A stretch of DNA of 64,000 bases from Strigops habroptila (taxonomy: Eukaryota; Chordata; Aves; Psittaciformes; Psittacidae), in NCBI RefSeq assembly GCF_004027225.2, contig NC_044283.2, positions 19,486,992-19,550,991 of the forward strand. Direction: 5' to 3'. Both the position numbers and the translations under genes were made by a program. Each line of letters starts with the position of its first letter. Positions within the stretch are counted from its first letter, which is position 1. The notes under the pieces are model-generated. The model was not told where the DNA came from and made no database searches. It saw only the letters and a list, made by a program, of their open reading frames with translations. Shown piece by piece: positions 39,220-49,568 of this stretch.

Positions 39220-39584
39220 TCCTGAGAGCTTTTATACCGGCTAAAAGAACACCTCCGTGCCGCCGCCCGCCGCGGCGCCGCTCCGCACAGCCCGCCGCGC
39301 ATGTGCCGGGCCCACAGGCAGCACGAGGCAGGCGCCCCCCCCCCCCCGCGGCGTGGGGGCAGGAGGGGAAGCGGAGGCAGCGGCGAGATCCCGTCGCTGG
39401 CACTCCGGCCGCCCCCGCGGGCTGCCGGTCACCTCCGCCCCCCTCCTCCTCGCCCCAAATGGTTTCTCCCCGCCCCTCCCCGCCGGCGGGGGAAGGCGCA
39501 GAAGCGAGACGCGCGAGCGGGCAGAGGGAATCCCTCGCTCCCCCGTGCCACCCCCCACCCCCGCCCCGGCCGCGCGCGCTCTGC

Positions 39585-39594
39585 TCTCGCGAGA
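39585..39594. promoter_or_regulatory. TCTCGCGAGA element, copy 1
   Basis: A perfect 10-bp palindrome TCTCGCGAGA lies about 250 bp upstream of the start codon. The element is an established CpG-island promoter motif bound in a methylation-sensitive way by BANP, and it is related to ZBTB33/Kaiso sites. It is the first of three copies. Confidence 0.9.
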
Positions 39595-39638
39595 GCTACC
39601 CCGGTCTCCGCTCTGCCCGCTGGCCGGCGGCGCGCGGC

Positions 39639-39648
39639 TCTCGCGAGA
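39639..39648. promoter_or_regulatory. TCTCGCGAGA element, copy 2
   Basis: A second perfect TCTCGCGAGA palindrome, 54 bp after copy 1 (start to start) and 9 bp before a consensus CSL site. Confidence 0.9.
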
Positions 39649-39657
39649 TCGGCGCGG

Positions 39658-39665
39658 TTCCCACG
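39658..39665 (-). promoter_or_regulatory. Consensus CSL (RBPJ) binding site
   Basis: The plus strand reads TTCCCACG, so the minus strand carries CGTGGGAA, the preferred RBPJ/CSL octamer. It lies about 180 bp upstream of the start codon, between TCTCGCGAGA copies 2 and 3. If the gene is RBPJ, this could be an autoregulatory contact. A single 8-mer can also occur by chance in a GC-rich island. Confidence 0.6.
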
Positions 39666-39767
39666 CCTCGGCTGTTGTGTCTGAGGGGAGAGCCCAGGCG
39701 CGGAGTGGGCGGCGCGCGCCGCCTTCCCCCCCTCTCCCCCCTCCGCCCCGCGCGTGTCTCACGGGCC

Positions 39768-39779
39768 CGCGCACGCGCG
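39768..39779. promoter_or_regulatory. NRF1 consensus site
   Basis: CGCGCACGCGCG matches the NRF1 consensus YGCGCAYGCGCR at every position. It lies about 65 bp upstream of the ATG, a usual distance for NRF1 in TATA-less CpG-island promoters. A one-mismatch relative is near 39295-39306. Confidence 0.75.
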
Positions 39780-39803
39780 CTCCGGGCGCGGGGAGGGGGG
39801 CGC

Positions 39804-39813
39804 TCTCGCGAGA
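39804..39813. promoter_or_regulatory. TCTCGCGAGA element, copy 3
   Basis: A third perfect TCTCGCGAGA palindrome ends 29 bp before the start codon, so it is probably at or very near the transcription start. A degenerate half-site 'ggcgagag' follows at 39825-39832, and the overlapping 'ttttggcga' is weakly E2F-like. Confidence 0.9.
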
Positions 39814-39839
39814 GTAGGAGTTTTGGCGAGAGTTTGTGG

Positions 39840-39848
39840 AAGATGGCG
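39840..39848 (+). promoter_or_regulatory. YY1-like element over the start codon
   Basis: AAGATGGCG is a perfect core of the YY1 promoter-type motif. It contains the ATG, which also has a strong initiation context (A at -3, G at +4). YY1 sites that overlap the initiator ATG just downstream of the transcription start are a known promoter class. This supports a short 5' UTR and the choice of this ATG. Confidence 0.65.
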
Positions 39849-39862
39849 CCTGTTGTGACAGG
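39843..39862 (+). CDS. RBPJ: RBPJ first coding exon (partial CDS, 5' end)
   Basis: RBPJ (CSL, Suppressor of Hairless) is the nuclear DNA-binding factor that represses Notch targets with corepressors and activates them with the Notch intracellular domain and Mastermind. Only its N-terminus is here: ATG GCG CCT GTT GTG ACA GG, then a consensus GTGAGT donor. The exon ends after two bases of a glycine codon (GGN), giving MAPVVTG. I recognise this as the short alternative N-terminus of vertebrate RBPJ, normally continued by KFGERPPPKRLTREAM in the next exon, and the split glycine fits that junction. The next exon is not in the window. The ATG was chosen for its A-3/G+4 context, the overlapping YY1 motif, the CpG island and the donor placement. 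The frame stays open upstream to 39093, but that is GC-rich promoter DNA. The identification rests on seven residues plus phase, so it is strong but not proven. Confidence 0.77.
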
Positions 39863-40620
39863 GTGAGTGCGGGGGGTTCGCGGCGCCGCGCCGGCAGCCG
39901 GCTGGTTCTGGGGATGCGGGCGCACCGCCGGCTCCGCTCCTGCCCGCCGGCGCCTCGGCCGCCGCTCGGGGGAAGCGCGGGCTGCTCTCCGGACGGCCCT
40001 GGGGCAGGCCCCGGGGCGCAAACCCCGGGGGGCTGGGATCCCGCCGGGTGGGCACACGGGAGGAGGCCCCCCGCGCCCCGGGTGACAGGCCGCGAGCGGC
40101 CGGGGCCCCCGCCCGGAGGCACCCCAGCGGGGAGGTCCCGGCAGCACCGGGCGCTCCCCTTGCTCCGCTTCTCTCGGCGCGGGCACAGCGGTCGGGACTC
40201 CGTGCGGGGTCAGCGCTCGATCCGGCTGCTCCGGAGGGGTCCCTCTCAGAGGGCTTCCTGGAGAGCAGCGGAGCCCAGCGGGGACGGGACCCGGGGCGGG
40301 TACAGGCCGTTCCCCCTTCTCTGCCGCCGCAGCTCAACGTGCCGCAGGAGGGGGGACTCCTGGGCTCTCTCGGCCGCAGACCGAGAGCGCTCGGACAAAG
40401 GCTTTTGCTCCTACGGTTAGGAGAAGTTGAGTGCAGCGTTCCTGCCCTGCCTGAGTCCCCTCGCACGGCGGGGGCTAGCTGAAGGCCCCCGGCCCTGCCG
40501 GGGAGCGGGGTGGCTCTGGCACCGCCGAGCGCTGCGGTGGAGCGCTCCCGGTCGCACCGAGCGCGGTCAGGCTTTCCGCGGCTGCTAGCAGGACACTCGG
40601 TCCCGCAGGCTGGGGGACTG

Positions 40621-42978
40621 AGGCTGCCTTTCTGTCCTCCCCGTGCACCGTTCCCAGGGCTTTAGGGAGTTTTAGCTGCCTTTCTCCAAATACTGCGTTG
40701 CAGCGAAGGGTAGCAGCCTCCCCACCCCGCTAAGCCACGCCGGAGCGTAATGAATGATAGTCGCCATCCCTTTCAGCCACACTGGGTAATACTTAATCAC
40801 GGCTAGCCAGCTGCAGCGTGTGTCACTGTAATAAGTGACACCCTCTTAGCCACCTACAGCAGATGAATAATAACAGATCCACTGCTGGTACACAGTATGC
40901 AATCTCACCTGCAGTGTTACATTGCGTATTGCCATCCTCACCACATCTTGAATTCTGCTGCTTATTGTACGTGCCGTGTCCTTAATTTTGGACTAGGCTG
41001 AGCACATGTGACCTCCCTCTATGTGTTGAGGGAAGGGACAGTCAAGAGATGAACGGGCTGTTTCTGTGCTCCACCTGTTTGTTGCAAATGAAACTCTAAC
41101 TGGTGAAAGTACTGCCTTGTCCTTCTACAACGTGGACCTTATTTTATGATTTCACAGTGTGTCTGTGACCTTCTGTCTTCCCTGTGGGATTACATTGTCT
41201 ACAGCATTGGCTCTGTGGTTAGAGAGCAACAGCCTGCTTGGGGGTGGGGTGGAGTTGGTGGTTGATGCTTTTGTTCTCATGGAGAAGGTAGCATTATGGT
41301 ATTTTGTTTTTTGTTTGGCTGCAGTAGTGTTTCCAATTCCTCACTCTTGTTTGTCGAAAACTAAACCGAAGCTTTTGCTTGATTTCTCTCCTGATAAAGG
41401 CAACTTGTGGCTGATACACGTTTTCCCAATTAAATGTTCTTTAGGGAAGCTGGTCTTGTTTGTTGTGGTTGTTGGAGTGTACTGTTTTAGAGGTTAGAGT
41501 TGAAAGAAGGGAGCAAATGCTTTTAAAGTTTGCTATAAGTATCAGTCTGTGCTCTAGTTAGCAACTAAGTTTTTCCACATTTCTATTAGTTTACTCATCT
41601 GAATATTTGGGCTCCATTTCCTTTTGTTTATTGATTATTACAGGTTTGTCAGAAGCGTTCTCATGTTTGTGGTGTTACTTTTATTCTTCTCTGAGATCTC
41701 TTACAATGTTGCCAGTAACAACTGTAGATTATTTGTTTTTTTACTAAACGATCATATAATTTGAATATTAGGAAAACCAGAATTTTATCAAGAGTGGAAA
41801 AAAAAAGTTGTGTATTTTAGGTTTTTAATGCTGAATTTATTGTTCAAAATCTGTAAGTCGAATAATTCTCTGAAAAAGTAGTCTTGTTTTCTTACTGTTA
41901 AATATTTTTAACATTGGTAAAATGAAGTCTGTTAACTTTGGTTAATGTTATAGTTAGATTACATTGAGGAGTCTGTTTTTTTTATGTCCTGTGTTTGGAG
42001 TGCGGCTCTGATGCTGAGCTGTCTGTGTGTGTTAGTATTAAAAATTGATGTTACTACAGTAGCTGATTTTTTTTTTTTCCCCCCCAAATAGTAAAGGCAG
42101 TTTTCTTTCTATAAAAGCTGACTTGCACAGGAAAAAAAGTTGATTGAAATTAAAAAGCTTAACTGAAGAATGTAGTATGCAAATACCATGTATTTTAATG
42201 GACAGTTTGCAGTTCTTAGGGGTGCTCAAACTTTGAGATAAAGCATATGGCATTTCTGCAGTCAGTGTAAGCTGAATGTAAAAGCACTATGTTTTTTTCC
42301 ACAGGCAAAAACTGTGTGCCTAATCCTACCTGGTGGTACATAGGTTTATGCTGTGTTGGAATGAAGTCGTAGGAATTTACTGCAGTGATTCTGGGGGCAG
42401 TCAGAGTACATTTCTAGTTTGTTGTTTGTAGCATGTGGCACACTCCTGCTACTTGCATCACATCCCGTGTGCACGGTATGACAGAACCTCTATTGCACAG
42501 AGGCAGAACTAGATATAATGAGAAAGTGCACAGAAGCATCAAACAAATAACTGAAAATGATTTACTAACTGTTTGAACTATTATTTAAAATGAAGTGGGT
42601 AACTTATGGCTGGGATAATAAGATAGTATTTTGGGGTTTTGTGGAGTACTTTTGGTTTTGCTTGTGAATGATTTAGGGAAACGTCACTGTAAGATGACAA
42701 AATTAATGAAAATGTTTTTTAATTAGAGAAGCACATTTTGAATGCAAAACATTTTGTTTGAAATAATTACTGATACTACAAAAATGCATGTAGGCCTCCA
42801 TTAGTTTGAAACTTGCTGTGCCACACCTAGCACAACCATATGACAGAGAGAGTTTCTAATCCTAAGAACTGAATTTTGTGTCACTTTAAAGTGACATAAA
42901 ATATTGAATAGTGTCTTCTCTGTAGCCTGGCATGGCCTGATCTTTAAAATACTAGAAAGTAATGCAAGAAGCTATTGC
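40621..42978. other. Intron sequence, nothing specific seen
   Basis: After the CpG island fades, the DNA becomes T-rich intronic sequence. A 112-codon open frame at 41159-41497 has hydrophobic, low-information content and no recognised domain. Confidence 0.5.
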
Positions 42979-43030
42979 AAAAAAAAAAAAAGCACAAAAA
43001 ACCCCCAACCAAACCCAAACCAAAACCCCT
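42979..43030. repeat. A13 run followed by A/C-rich tract
   Basis: A run of 13 As is followed, after a short GCAC interruption, by A/C-only sequence made of AACC and AAACCC units. It could mark a retroposed tail, but no body is recognised upstream. Confidence 0.88.
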
Positions 43031-43483
43031 TTGCAATTCCTGTGCTTCCAAACAAGTGATCAGAATTTAGAAAAGGTAGATAAAAGTGGTAAGTGCTAGG
43101 CATTGGTTTGAGTGCTGGATTGCCAGTGAAAACCTCTGTCATCGCAATATGAAAGATTGTATTTGGATTATTTTTCAAACAGGTCAGGAAGCCTTGAAAA
43201 AGACAAAATAACTGAGTGAGCTTATCACTGGTAAGATGTTTTCCATAGGCACTGTAAAGTAGACAGTTGTTTTAGTACCACTTTTTAAAGTATCAGACTA
43301 CTTAAATTATGTGTCTGAATTAGTCATCCCAAAGTTCTGTGGTTAAGAGGTGTTTCCTGACCCAGAATGTTTAACGATTTAGGGGTAAGACACATCAGAC
43401 CTGTGATGACACAGGAGAGTATTTGGCATCAGTGCAGTGAATTTTAGCACAGTGGTCTAGGTGTGCCAACCATCTAGTCGGTT

Positions 43484-43498
43484 TGTTTGTTTGTTTTT
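43484..43498. repeat. (TTTG)n short microsatellite
   Basis: About three and a half TTTG units occur in the intron. It is short and probably of no consequence. Confidence 0.8.
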
Positions 43499-43609
43499 AA
43501 TGAGAGCTATGGAAACACTTGTAGGTGTGTTTTGAAAGAATAAGGTACTGCTTTGTGGAGAAGTTCAAAGATGAAAATATAACAGTTGATTGAAACATGA
43601 ACCTCATCT

Positions 43610-44560
43610 ATGTCCTGATTAGTAATCTTGGGATGAGGGTATTGACCAGTAAGAGTCTTGAATTAGAGAGCGAAGCAGATGCTGCTCTAGAGATGGGGGG
43701 TGAAGGGGAGACTTGTGTGATCTGACCTTAGGCTATAAAAGCTATCTAGAGAGGAGTGTTCAGAACGAATAGAACAAGGTCAGCTCTGGTTTTTGAAAGA
43801 TGAACAAGGATGCTTCTGTAGTTCAGATGTGAACTGCTGTGGTCATACAATAAAATTTAAGCTACTAAAAGGCTTATCTTAGTGATGCAGTGGACATTCC
43901 CAGGATATGAAAAACAGGTTAATTCTAGGACCTATACAGAACCATGATTTGAGGGCTGACGCTTAGTTTAGAGTCCCAAAAGTTAATAGCTTGCAGTAGC
44001 AGAAAGGGCACTGAAGCAATGAAGGAGTAAGACCTGTGTTTTGTCTATGCTGAGACTGAGCTGATAGCAAGGTATCTGTACGGAGAAGGGCGCAAGCTGG
44101 GGTATTAGCTTGGACAAACGCAGGAGATATGAAGTAGAAAGTAGCATGTTGTGATTAATGGCAGGGAGTTAATAGTTGGATTTCAATCCTGGCCCAGGAT
44201 AAAGGAAATGAGACTGGAAAGTGGTGCAAGACAGGAATCTATTAAATGATTCATAAAATAGTGCAGGTGAATGTGGAGGCTTCTTAAGGAGGATGCACTG
44301 AAAGAACAATTAGAATGATAAGGGATGAATCATGAGATCAACACGCCAAGGAAACCAGGGAGAATATTTCTGGAAAAGCACTGCTGGTAGTCTTGTGTGA
44401 TTGACAGATCTAGGAAGATGAGAATTACATATTGATTGTGAGCCTCATCAGAGGGTTAGGCGGTGAGATGTTAGTGAGAATGGTTTCAGTGACGCTCAAG
44501 ATGTGGAAACAGGATCATAGAGACTATAGGAGTAGAATTCAATGGAAGATCATGGGATCT
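43610..44560 (+). other. Purine-rich block, origin unknown
   Basis: About 950 bp in which the three full 60-base lines I counted carry about 63-67 percent purine on this strand, against about 47 percent in one following line. It has many GGAGA/GAAG words and no long open frame. The style resembles diverged non-coding transposon sequence or a purine-rich transcript segment, but I cannot match it to a family. Boundaries are approximate. Confidence 0.35.
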
Positions 44561-46388
44561 TCAGGCTACAGTTTTTACTGTCACTAGAGGTTTAAACATA
44601 GAGCTTATTAAGATTTGAGTAATAGCATAACTATGACTATTGTACAGTGTGTATGCACATGATGAGTGTTAAAGGTTGGGAAAATCTCATTTACAATCAA
44701 ATGAGTAGATGGTTTTGCGTGACTGACATTTAAATCATTATCAAAGAGCATGTCAGTGTCTTGAGTCTGGCTATTGGGAAATCTTTGTAGGCACTATATC
44801 CTTGAAGGAGTCTTCTGAGATGCTTGCAAATATTCTTTAACCTTTTGTCATTTCAGTAGGTGCAATTTTATGAAGTTAAGCTCTTGATTTGGATTTTATT
44901 TGCTTTCATTGTTTATTCATTGTATTAAGTAGCTCTTCATAATTTCTGACTTATTCTGGTTGATATTAGCACAAAGAAACTTTGAAAATAATCTTTCTAT
45001 AGCTTGATTTCTCCAGGAATAATCTGTAGACTGTTTTATTAGGCATAGTATGGATGCTTTTTTTAATGCTAGTTAAAAGGCAGTAACCTTTGCTGATATC
45101 TCTTTGCAGTGATAATTCTTTTAAGCATGCTGTTCCGTTCTATGAATTGCATAAATGATCACTGGTTTGTGAATGAGAGTTTCTTTCCTTTGACTTGTTA
45201 ATTTCTACTTTGCAGTCATAATTCATTCTATGATTGGTTTTCATTATCTTGAACTTCAGCAATTTCTATATATAAAAAGAATGTGAAAAGAAGCTAAAGT
45301 AGCCTATAGCTACTTATAAAGTCCTCCTAAAAGACCTGTGGTGCCTTCATGGGAAAAGATTTTGAAAAAGTGTTTATAGTTAGTAACTCATTTTTGGTGA
45401 AGGGTACAGTTAAGATTTGATACGTACCTGTTCTACGCAATCTTTGGGTTTTGATAAAATTGAAGAGAGAAATTGTGATTTTTGGACTTGTAAAGTGCAT
45501 GCTTAATACAAACAAGTATTCTGTCTTACACAGTACACTGGCAATGAAGAATGTAATTTATGCAAAATGATAGTTTCACATTTGGAGAGCAAATCATGTC
45601 AGCAGAATTTTAAAGTTTTAGGACGTCTTTCCTATGTTTGTCATTCTTGCCGCTCTAAATTCTTTGGACATTAATTGCAAGCACAATATTAACTGACCTA
45701 TATAGCACTGTAATATGCTGAATCACTGCCTCCCAAGAACATTTCACAGGCAAGGTGTACTTTTAAGTGGATACTATTTTTTTTTGTTTATGTTGTTGCA
45801 GTATTTTAAAAATCTCAGCAGTTGCAGTGTCTCTCTGCAAGCAGCAGAGTTGCTCATTTTTCCCTGTGTATTTAGGTGAAGACAGGAAAAAGGTGAACAT
45901 CACGAGCTATGTTGCCAGATGAAATCTTAATTCTGTTGACAAAACTCTATATGCCTTTTAAGTCTATAGTATTTCAAGGCAGGTTTATAATTACAGGTGT
46001 AAAATTGTTGATATTACTGAACTTTCACTATTTTTGTGTGGCAATGCTTACAAAGTTCTAATATGATACACTTACCATACTTGTCTTGAACATAATTGCA
46101 ATAATTAATCATTAAGATTATATGAGGTAAAGAAATACTATGGAATTATGGTTATCTCTTTTCAATATAAAAACTCAGAAGAGGAAACAGTTGATACATT
46201 TCTTTGAAGAGAAAATTATTAATAGAAAGTAGCAATTTCCATATCATTAGATTCTTACCGAGTCTTGCAAAAGTAAGTGCTAAACTTAGAGTTTGACATT
46301 ATCTCATTTCCTGGGGTTCTACTGATGTTGTGGTGCTCTTTACTCGTAATTCGTGTGTGTCTGTTTATTTTGTGGTTGCTGCCTTTTT
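44561..46388. other. Intron sequence, nothing specific seen
   Basis: AT-rich intron with no recognised element. Confidence 0.5.
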
Positions 46389-46405
46389 AAAAAAAAAAAA
46401 AAAAA
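46389..46405. repeat. A17 homopolymer
   Basis: Seventeen As preceded by T5. There is no recognised retroposon body. Confidence 0.97.
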
Positions 46406-47106
46406 GTTAAGTACTCTTTCCAGCCTAAAAAAGCTCTTTCACTGCCTGTTTCGATGTGACATCATTGGCCACTTTTCAGAGCCTATGTATACTATTTAAA
46501 ATAACTTCATTTTCTGAATAATGGTTCATACTCCTCAACTGGAGTTTAGTTAGCCAAATAGTGATATATGGCCATGCAGCTTCACGCTCTTCAGTTTGTA
46601 ATGCGTAAGCTACGTATCTGCAGCGGTAAACTTTTTTAGCAAGAAAGAGAAGAAGGTATGGCTTTCCGTATGGACAGTATGAGAAACCTCTGGATTAAGG
46701 TCGCAGTTTTGCATCCTCAGAATAGACAAAGGCTGTAACTTTACAAGGATAAACACTGGTTTTGTGTTCCATTTACTATTTTATGTAATTTTTGAAAAAA
46801 GCTTGACTGATATGTATAAAATCTTACCATAAGATATAATTATTGAAATGTTTCACTATTTTGATTAATCAGATTATTCAATGAATGGCATGCTGCTGGG
46901 GCACAATTTAGTATTTCTAAAGCAATCTGAACATTTCAGTCACAGCATGTTTCTTCAGTAAGTTTGCGAGGCTCTTTTTTGAATATGTCTTTTTATGTAG
47001 GTAAGTCTTTGAAAACATTCTTGTTGAATTTAAGTATATATTTCTGTAATTTATTTAAATAAAGTTGGTTTTGTTGCCTCACTTAGAAAGCATGAAGGCA
47101 TTAAGG

Positions 47107-47132
47107 TGGTTGTGTGTATATACACACAACCA
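47107..47132. repeat. 26-bp perfect palindrome
   Basis: The 26 bp are exactly self-complementary with no spacer. The left arm is TGGTTGTGTGTAT and the right arm is its reverse complement. The centre is an alternating TG/TA/CA run, so it can extrude as a cruciform or switch to Z-form. It sits in AT-rich intron. Confidence 0.95.
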
Positions 47133-49516
47133 TAACTTTTCCTAATTTGTTTCTTATTCAAGAGCAAAAACTATTTCCTTTTCGTTGTAATTGTATGACT
47201 AATTGGTATGAAGTGCCATTTAATCAGCATATTCAAAATCCAGAACAGTTGTAATAGGCAACAGTCTGTATTGGCAAGTGGTCATTTTTGACTGCTCTGT
47301 GTGAGATTACACCTGTTACTTAATTTTTCTGCTTCTGGTAGGTAAGATTCAATGGGTATATATTGCAATGGGTCTTCTTGTTGTTATAAATCTAATTATT
47401 TATAGTTATTTGGATAGCAGATTTAACACAATTTTCCCTTTAAGAATACAGACACAAGTAGACACTTCCCTGTATGCATCAGGGAAAAAGTCTTTCTACT
47501 TGTATTCTTGCTAGAACTGCTTAGTCTGTAAAACATTTCATCTGTACTTTGTCTTTTTCAAACCTGTACTTGTGGCATGTTTCCAGCGTGTGGTGCTTTG
47601 GGAGGTTACCAGGAAACTTGGTATCAGAATGAAACTTGATCAGGCAGCCATGAAATTCAGAATTTTCTAAGCCTGAGAGAGGGAATTGAAATGTGTAAAA
47701 TACTGGTCCCTAATTTTTGACAGACCATAGAAATGGCACACAGTGAAAAATACTCTAGGCAATATCCTGCTTTCCTCTTCCTGGTAGCTCTTACTTTAAA
47801 TCTAAAATTTAATTTTGTCTGGGAGCAGTGGCAAAGGATCTTGCAGGTGGTGTTTCTTCTGCAGGCTGTGGATTGGGAACTGCCGGTGTAGAAAATAAGG
47901 TTAAATTTGTTTGCTCAGTAGAAGAATTTATGAAATGGAGCTTTTATCTGTTTTTTGATATGGTGCAGGGGGCTCTCTGATAATGGGTTACTGCTTTTAT
48001 CGGTGCTCCTACGTAAAGAGAACTTCAAAATGAGGGTCTAGAGAATCACTCCAAATTTATGCCGTTGCAGAGGAGTTCTAAGGCCCGGCATAATGGAATA
48101 AATAATAATTAAACTTACTCAGTTATTTTGTTGTTGTTGTTCCAGCCATCTGCGTAAAAGCCCTTCATGTCCTGAACGTGAAAAAACAAGCCAAAAAACC
48201 GATGACTTGCCAAGGTCAAACATAGAGTCCATGGAGAGGTGGAAATAGAATTAGTCTCCTGATTCGGTTCTTGTTGCTCTGTGTGGTTATGGGCCATTCG
48301 CTGTGCAGTTTTCTGTGTTTTGAGAGGTGGAATCATATCTTCTCTCCCTCCTGTGACTGTGAAAGATGGTCAGAAGATAGCAGACTTTCTTAGGTTTTTA
48401 ATCTGTGTAACAAAAAGGTATGGTAAGGAAGACCGAGTGACTATATTCATGATTAATGTGTTTTGGTAATAGTGAGGGCTATTAGAATAGACACTAAAGA
48501 GGTGCTGTTGTTATATGGTTGAGACATAAAAGCAGTGGGTAGGGCATGACCAGTAGGTAACTGTGGCTTGAATTAAAATGAAGTGGTGCTGCAATGTGCT
48601 GTAGCCATGTGTTAACACTACTGAAGAAATTGTCCTGTATAGGTATTTATTTTTAAAATTCAAAATATTTTACTGCTTTCCAAATCAGCCAGCCAGCTCT
48701 GGCTTCAGTAGTGAGTGTAAGAATTCAGAAAAGAAAAGCTTTAGTGAAAGACTGGTGTTACTCTGCATGTGTGTCTGTTTCTTTTCATGCTGGCTTCATT
48801 TTGTAGTAGATACACAGCGATGACTAGAAAAATCCTTAATAATGTAATATCTTCCAGAAGTGAGGGGGATACTGCAAAACAACTTTGCCAGCGCTGAGTC
48901 CTAGGGTGTTACGATTTTTCTTGTGTGGTTTTTGTTTGTTCGTTTGTTTTCTTTTCCTGATGCATTCCATTTCTTTTTAGTAGTGCGTGGTTGGTATTAT
49001 TTTTGGCTTTTGTTTACATGTGTGTTACAAATCTCTCATTAATAAGTTATGCAGAGTAGTCAATCAAAAGAAGTATTTGGCATTAGGCCTCCTCTTTGGA
49101 AGAGGGTTGTAGCACGCTTGATGCATTGTGACAAACTCGGCACAGATGATACTAGCTTTGAATCCTAATCATGATGTAAAAGCTTGAGAGATCTTCATAT
49201 GAACACTAAATTTACAAGAGTGGCTTCCAATATTAATTGTTCTGCTGCTGATTATGAAGGCAAATGTACCTCTTGGTTTGTCTGCAAGAGTGGTAGAGCA
49301 ATATATTATCTATACATTGAAAATAGGGAGTTCTCTAGATTTGAATTTTTTGCTAAAGGTCATCAGAAACAGGAAAGTTGGGGCAGAAAAACTTACTCTG
49401 ATATCTGTTTTAATAATACAGATTTTGGCCAGGTTCACGTTCAGTTTTGATAATACAGAAGATAAAAATTGTGTTTGCAGTGCTTATGTTTAGATAGCAG
49501 CATTCTCAAAATACTA
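47133..49516. other. Intron sequence, nothing specific seen
   Basis: No recognised exon, RNA gene or transposon. A T-rich TTTG/TTCG stretch lies near 48928-48955. Confidence 0.5.
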
Positions 49517-49562
49517 AGAACTGTGTTAAAACAAACATGAGAACTATGCTAAAGCAAACATC
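49517..49562 (+). repeat. 23-bp tandem duplication
   Basis: Two adjacent 23-bp units (49517-49539 and 49540-49562) both begin AGAACT and differ at four positions. A partial third start (AGAACT) follows at 49563. It is a small, old local duplication. Confidence 0.9.
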
Positions 49563-49568
49563 AGAACT

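Larger units (their letters stand above)
39220..40620. promoter_or_regulatory. RBPJ: CpG island of the RBPJ promoter
   Basis: About 1.4 kb is extremely rich in G+C and CpG, with sharp borders against AT-rich DNA on both sides. The first coding exon lies near its middle (39843-39862). The island holds GC boxes (CCCCGCCCC at 39468-39476; GGGGCGGG at 40293-40300), a C13 run at 39335-39347, three TCTCGCGAGA elements, and NRF1, CSL and YY1-type sites. No convincing TATA box sits close to the exon, so dispersed, TATA-less housekeeping-type initiation is likely. Long open frames on both strands in the island are a by-product of the low stop-codon density of GC-rich DNA. Confidence 0.95.

Noticed and set aside
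39225..39240. TATA-like 'cttttataccgg'
   Set aside because: More than 600 bp upstream of the ATG and separated from it by the TCTCGCGAGA/NRF1 cluster. It is unlikely to be the core promoter of this exon.
39241..40122. 293-codon minus-strand open frame and several other long frames across the CpG island
   Set aside because: They are Pro/Gly/Arg/Ala-rich, occur in nearly all frames on both strands, and lie in extremely GC-rich DNA where stop codons are rare. There is no domain and no splice logic.
39759..40466. 235-codon minus-strand and 194-codon plus-strand frames after the exon
   Set aside because: Same composition effect. They cross the RBPJ exon-intron border and have no recognisable motif.
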